Assembly (NCBI GenBank): GCA_029974855.1
Contig: JARKQO010000132.1
Location: forward strand, 1-7,129
Length of the DNA stretch: 7,129 nt
Direction of reading: 5' to 3'
Source: Eubacteriales bacterium
Lineage (GTDB): Bacteria > Bacillota_A > Clostridia > Christensenellales > Aristaeellaceae
The notes beneath the pieces were generated by a model, which was given only the letters and a program-made list of their open reading frames with translations, was not told the origin of the DNA and made no database searches. The stretch's first letter is position 1, and each line of letters starts with the position of its first letter. The position numbers and the translations under genes were made by a program. This document shows positions 5,622 to 7,129 of this stretch, in pieces.

Positions 5622-5647
5622 GCTTTGATGCCTTGATGAACCAAACC

Positions 5648-5803
5648 CTATTCCGCCTCAAAGGAATCCTTGCCAGCTCCGCAAAGGGGGCAAACATAAT
5701 CCTCGGGCACGTCTTCCCACTTGGTGCCGGGGGCCACGCCGGAATCCGGATCGCCCTTGGCCTCGTCATACTCATACCCACAGATTTGACAGATGTACTT
5801 CAT
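5648..5803 (-). CDS. Rubredoxin
   Basis: This is a 51-residue one-electron carrier with a single iron held by four cysteines. The two ligand loops are Cys5-Gln-Ile-Cys8-Gly-Tyr and Cys38-Pro-Leu-Cys41-Gly; [24 protein letters not shown] is the classical rubredoxin middle, cited here only by its ends at residues 18 and 41. The length and both CxxC spacings are normal for clostridial rubredoxins. It begins at an ATG at 5803 with AAAGGAG upstream. It follows the desulfoferrodoxin gene on the same strand after 62 bases without a terminator, and in such pairs rubredoxin donates the electrons that re-reduce superoxide reductase. Confidence 0.95.
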   Translation of the reverse strand: MKYICQICGYEYDEAKGDPDSGVAPGTKWEDVPEDYVCPLCGAGKDSFEAE

Positions 5804-5865
5804 TCTCCCTGTCTCCTTTCCCCTATTTCCCTTTTTGACTCCAGGTTATCTGCCGCCCGCCGGGG

Positions 5866-6234
5866 TCATGCCTTCCAAAGCCCGTGCAGGTTGCAATACT
5901 CAAATACGGCCACAAGCTCGTCCCCGTCCACCAAAGCAAATACGGCCTTGGGCTCCCCGGTATGGTCCAGCACCTTGCGCTGGTAGCCCTGCTTGCTCTC
6001 CAGGGCGATCCAGGCGATATGATGCTCCGGGGTCATGGGATGGATAACGCTTCCCACCGTGACGGTGACCAGATTGTCCTTCACCTCCACCACGGGAACG
6101 TGCTTCTCTGTGGCGGCATCCACCGTATTGGGCTTCAGAAGCTGCATTTCCTCGCCGCAGCAAACCACCTTAGGCCCCTTTGCCTCCACATATCCAATGA
6201 CATTCCCGCAGTGTTTGCAAATGTAGAACTCCAT
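5866..6234 (-). CDS. dfx: Desulfoferrodoxin, two-iron superoxide reductase
   Basis: The enzyme reduces superoxide to hydrogen peroxide without making oxygen, the usual defence in anaerobes. The 122-residue protein has both iron sites. The N-terminal desulforedoxin-like Fe(Cys)4 centre uses Cys6, Cys9, Cys25 and Cys26. The catalytic centre uses His45 (TEKHVPV), His65 (VIHPM), His71 (TPEHHI), Cys114 and His117 (EYCNLHGLWK). Glu43-Lys44 before His45 match the conserved active-site pair. It is thus a class I (2Fe) form, not the one-iron neelaredoxin. The ATG at 6234 follows AAAGGAG by 8 bases; the open frame extends to 6333 but would cross the promoter. It is first in the operon with rubredoxin. 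I saw no clear PerR or Fur box. Confidence 0.96.
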   Translation of the reverse strand: MEFYICKHCGNVIGYVEAKGPKVVCCGEEMQLLKPNTVDAATEKHVPVVEVKDNLVTVTVGSVIHPMTPEHHIAWIALESKQGYQRKVLDHTGEPKAVFALVDGDELVAVFEYCNLHGLWKA

Positions 6235-6309
6235 GCTCAACACTCCTTTGTATTTTCCTTTTGAAGGAATACCCTTATATGGCAAGGCCGAAACCTTCCT
6301 ATGGATTGA

Positions 6310-6338
6310 ATTATAGCATACAGATTCTTCCAAGGCAA
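6310..6338 (-). promoter_or_regulatory. Promoter of the superoxide reductase-rubredoxin operon
   Basis: On the minus strand TTGCCT (6338-6333) and a perfect TATAAT (6315-6310) are 17 bases apart, with TGC directly before the -10 giving an extended -10 element. Transcription would start near 6303, leaving a leader of about 70 bases. Confidence 0.78.
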
Positions 6339-6378
6339 CTTCGTGAAAATTTTGTTGGAGTCTGCCTGGGGTTCATGG

Positions 6379-6430
6379 CAAAGAGCCCTATTCTCAACGA
6401 ATTTTTCAACGGATTTTTCTCAAAGAGTCC
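6379..6430. repeat. Direct repeats upstream of the RpiR-type regulator promoter
   Basis: CAAAGAG(C/T)CC occurs at 6379-6388 and 6421-6430, 42 bases apart with one difference. Between them CAACG(A/G)ATTTTT is duplicated in tandem at 6395-6406 and 6407-6418, again with one difference. The block ends directly before the -35 element at 6432, where operators are common. It may bind the RpiR-type regulator itself. Confidence 0.45.
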
Positions 6431-6431
6431 C

Positions 6432-6461
6432 TTGTCAAAACGGCTGCTTTTAGTGTATACT
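6432..6461 (+). promoter_or_regulatory. Probable promoter of the RpiR-type regulator gene
   Basis: TTGTCA (6432-6437, five of six) and TATACT (6456-6461, five of six) are 18 bases apart on the plus strand. Transcription would start near 6468, giving an unusually long leader of about 200 bases before the GTG start. The interval 6235-6671 holds no credible gene. Confidence 0.65.
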
Positions 6462-6532
6462 GCTTTCATTCGAGATTTGTACCTCCTTTTTCCCATGTTT
6501 CCCCACGGCTCGTCCCGAAAAGGGATGTTTTC

Positions 6533-6582
6533 TTGCGAAATCCATGCGGAATCCCATGGCGCGCCTATGGGCTTTTTCGCAA
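6533..6582 (+). promoter_or_regulatory. Terminator-like hairpin in the leader of the RpiR-type regulator
   Basis: CCCATGG (6553-6559) pairs with CTATGGG (6565-6571), including one G-U, around the loop CGCGC, and is followed by CTTTTT. An outer 8-bp stem, TTGCGAAA (6533-6540) with TTTCGCAA (6575-6582), encloses it and pairs with the U-run. On the plus strand this looks like an intrinsic terminator ahead of the coding region, hence a possible attenuator. I recognise no known riboswitch or T-box element. Confidence 0.45.
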
Positions 6583-6671
6583 ACCTGCCGTCTCAACCTC
6601 CCTTGGCGCAACCCGAGGGCTCTCTTTGATATCCCATTCCCCTGTGCGACAAACAGAAAGGAAGAGGCGGC

Positions 6672-7129
6672 GTGCTCCAGGATCTTCTCATCACATTGAA
6701 GGCAAAATCAAATTCCTTCACCAAAACGGAAAAAACCATCGCCAGCTATGTGCTTTCCCATACCAACGACGTGCTGTACATGTCCATCTCCCAGCTGGCG
6801 GCCGCCTGCCACGTAGGGGAAACCAGCGTCTTCCGGCTTTGCAAGGCCCTGGGGGAAAGCGGGTTCCACGATTTCAAGGTGAATTTGGCCCACTCTTTGG
6901 GCCAGTCCTTGGGCGGCCCGCAGCTCAGCGACTGTATCGTAGACAACCAGGACAGCGTGGAGGAATTGATGCACAAGGTGTTTAACAACTGCCTCAGCGT
7001 CCTTCAGGAAACCCGCCGTCTCCTGGACTCCAAGGCCATTGCCGCCGCCACCCGCTGGCTGGTGGAGGCGAAGCATATCTGCTTCTTTGGCATCGGCAGC
7101 TCCTCCGCCTCCGCCCTGGACGCCCAAAA
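6672..7129 (+). CDS. RpiR/MurR-family transcriptional regulator, partial
   Basis: The frame runs from a GTG at 6672 to the right edge (152 residues, C-terminus missing). Residues about 1-75 form the RpiR-type helix-turn-helix: TKTEKTIASYVLSHTNDVLY, then SISQLAAACHVGETSVFRLC and KALGESGFHDFKVNLA. A SIS sugar-phosphate-binding domain starts near residue 119, with its phosphate loop GIGSSSASA at 140-148. Such regulators sense phosphosugars and usually control adjacent sugar-use genes. An in-frame TGA at 6627-6629 limits the start, and AAAGGA (6657-6662) precedes the GTG by 9 bases. The ligand cannot be told; the target genes are presumably beyond the right edge. Confidence 0.9.
   Translation, partial: MLQDLLITLKAKSNSFTKTEKTIASYVLSHTNDVLYMSISQLAAACHVGETSVFRLCKALGESGFHDFKVNLAHSLGQSLGGPQLSDCIVDNQDSVEELMHKVFNNCLSVLQETRRLLDSKAIAAATRWLVEAKHICFFGIGSSSASALDAQ

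Noticed and set aside
6261..6629. Plus-strand open frame of 122 codons in the intergenic region
   Set aside because: It begins inside the superoxide reductase promoter region, has no good ribosome-binding site, and contains the regulator promoter and leader hairpin. The translation resembles no family.
6462..6671. T-box or known metabolite riboswitch in the regulator leader
   Set aside because: No T-box consensus sequence or recognisable conserved riboswitch core is present; only generic hairpins are visible.

Overview
The window looks like chromosomal DNA from an anaerobic member of the Firmicutes (Clostridia-like). Genes are GC-rich, the Shine-Dalgarno sites are strong (AAGGAGG-type), and several promoters match the sigma-A consensus closely. 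A superoxide reductase (desulfoferrodoxin) next to rubredoxin points to an oxygen-sensitive anaerobe. The taxon is inferred from gene content only.

Layout, left to right. (1) 1-978, minus strand: a translationally coupled pair, an ECF sigma factor followed by a single-span membrane protein that is probably its regulator or anti-sigma partner and runs off the left edge. (2) 979-1211: non-coding, with a 14-bp hairpin at 1051-1083. (3) 1212-2126, minus: a ribokinase-family sugar kinase. (4) 2127-2414: a divergent control region with four CATAGGGT boxes, nested inverted repeats and a clear extended -10 promoter. (5) 2415-4561, plus: a two-gene operon of a WecE-type sugar-nucleotide aminotransferase and a YghZ/Gpr-type aldo-keto reductase. 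(6) 4570-5226, minus: a self-cleaving XRE-S24 (CI/LexA-like) repressor. It is divergent from a 59-residue single-span membrane mini-protein at 5383-5562, and the two have consensus promoters facing apart. (7) 5648-6234, minus: desulfoferrodoxin then rubredoxin, a superoxide-detoxification operon. (8) 6235-6671: a regulatory intergenic region. (9) 6672-7129, plus: the start of an RpiR/MurR-family sugar-phosphate-sensing regulator, cut by the right edge.

The genes form several small independent units rather than one pathway. Themes are sugar and sugar-phosphate metabolism (ribokinase, aminotransferase, glyceraldehyde-phosphate/aldehyde reductase, RpiR regulator) and stress response (ECF pair, LexA-like repressor module, superoxide reductase). 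The most intriguing part is 4570-5562. A repressor with a Cys-Gly autocleavage site faces a tiny membrane protein, with three related operator-like boxes placed in their promoters. This resembles, by arrangement only, the lexA/yneA-type SOS module that halts cell division. No insertion sequence, CRISPR array, tRNA or rRNA was seen.
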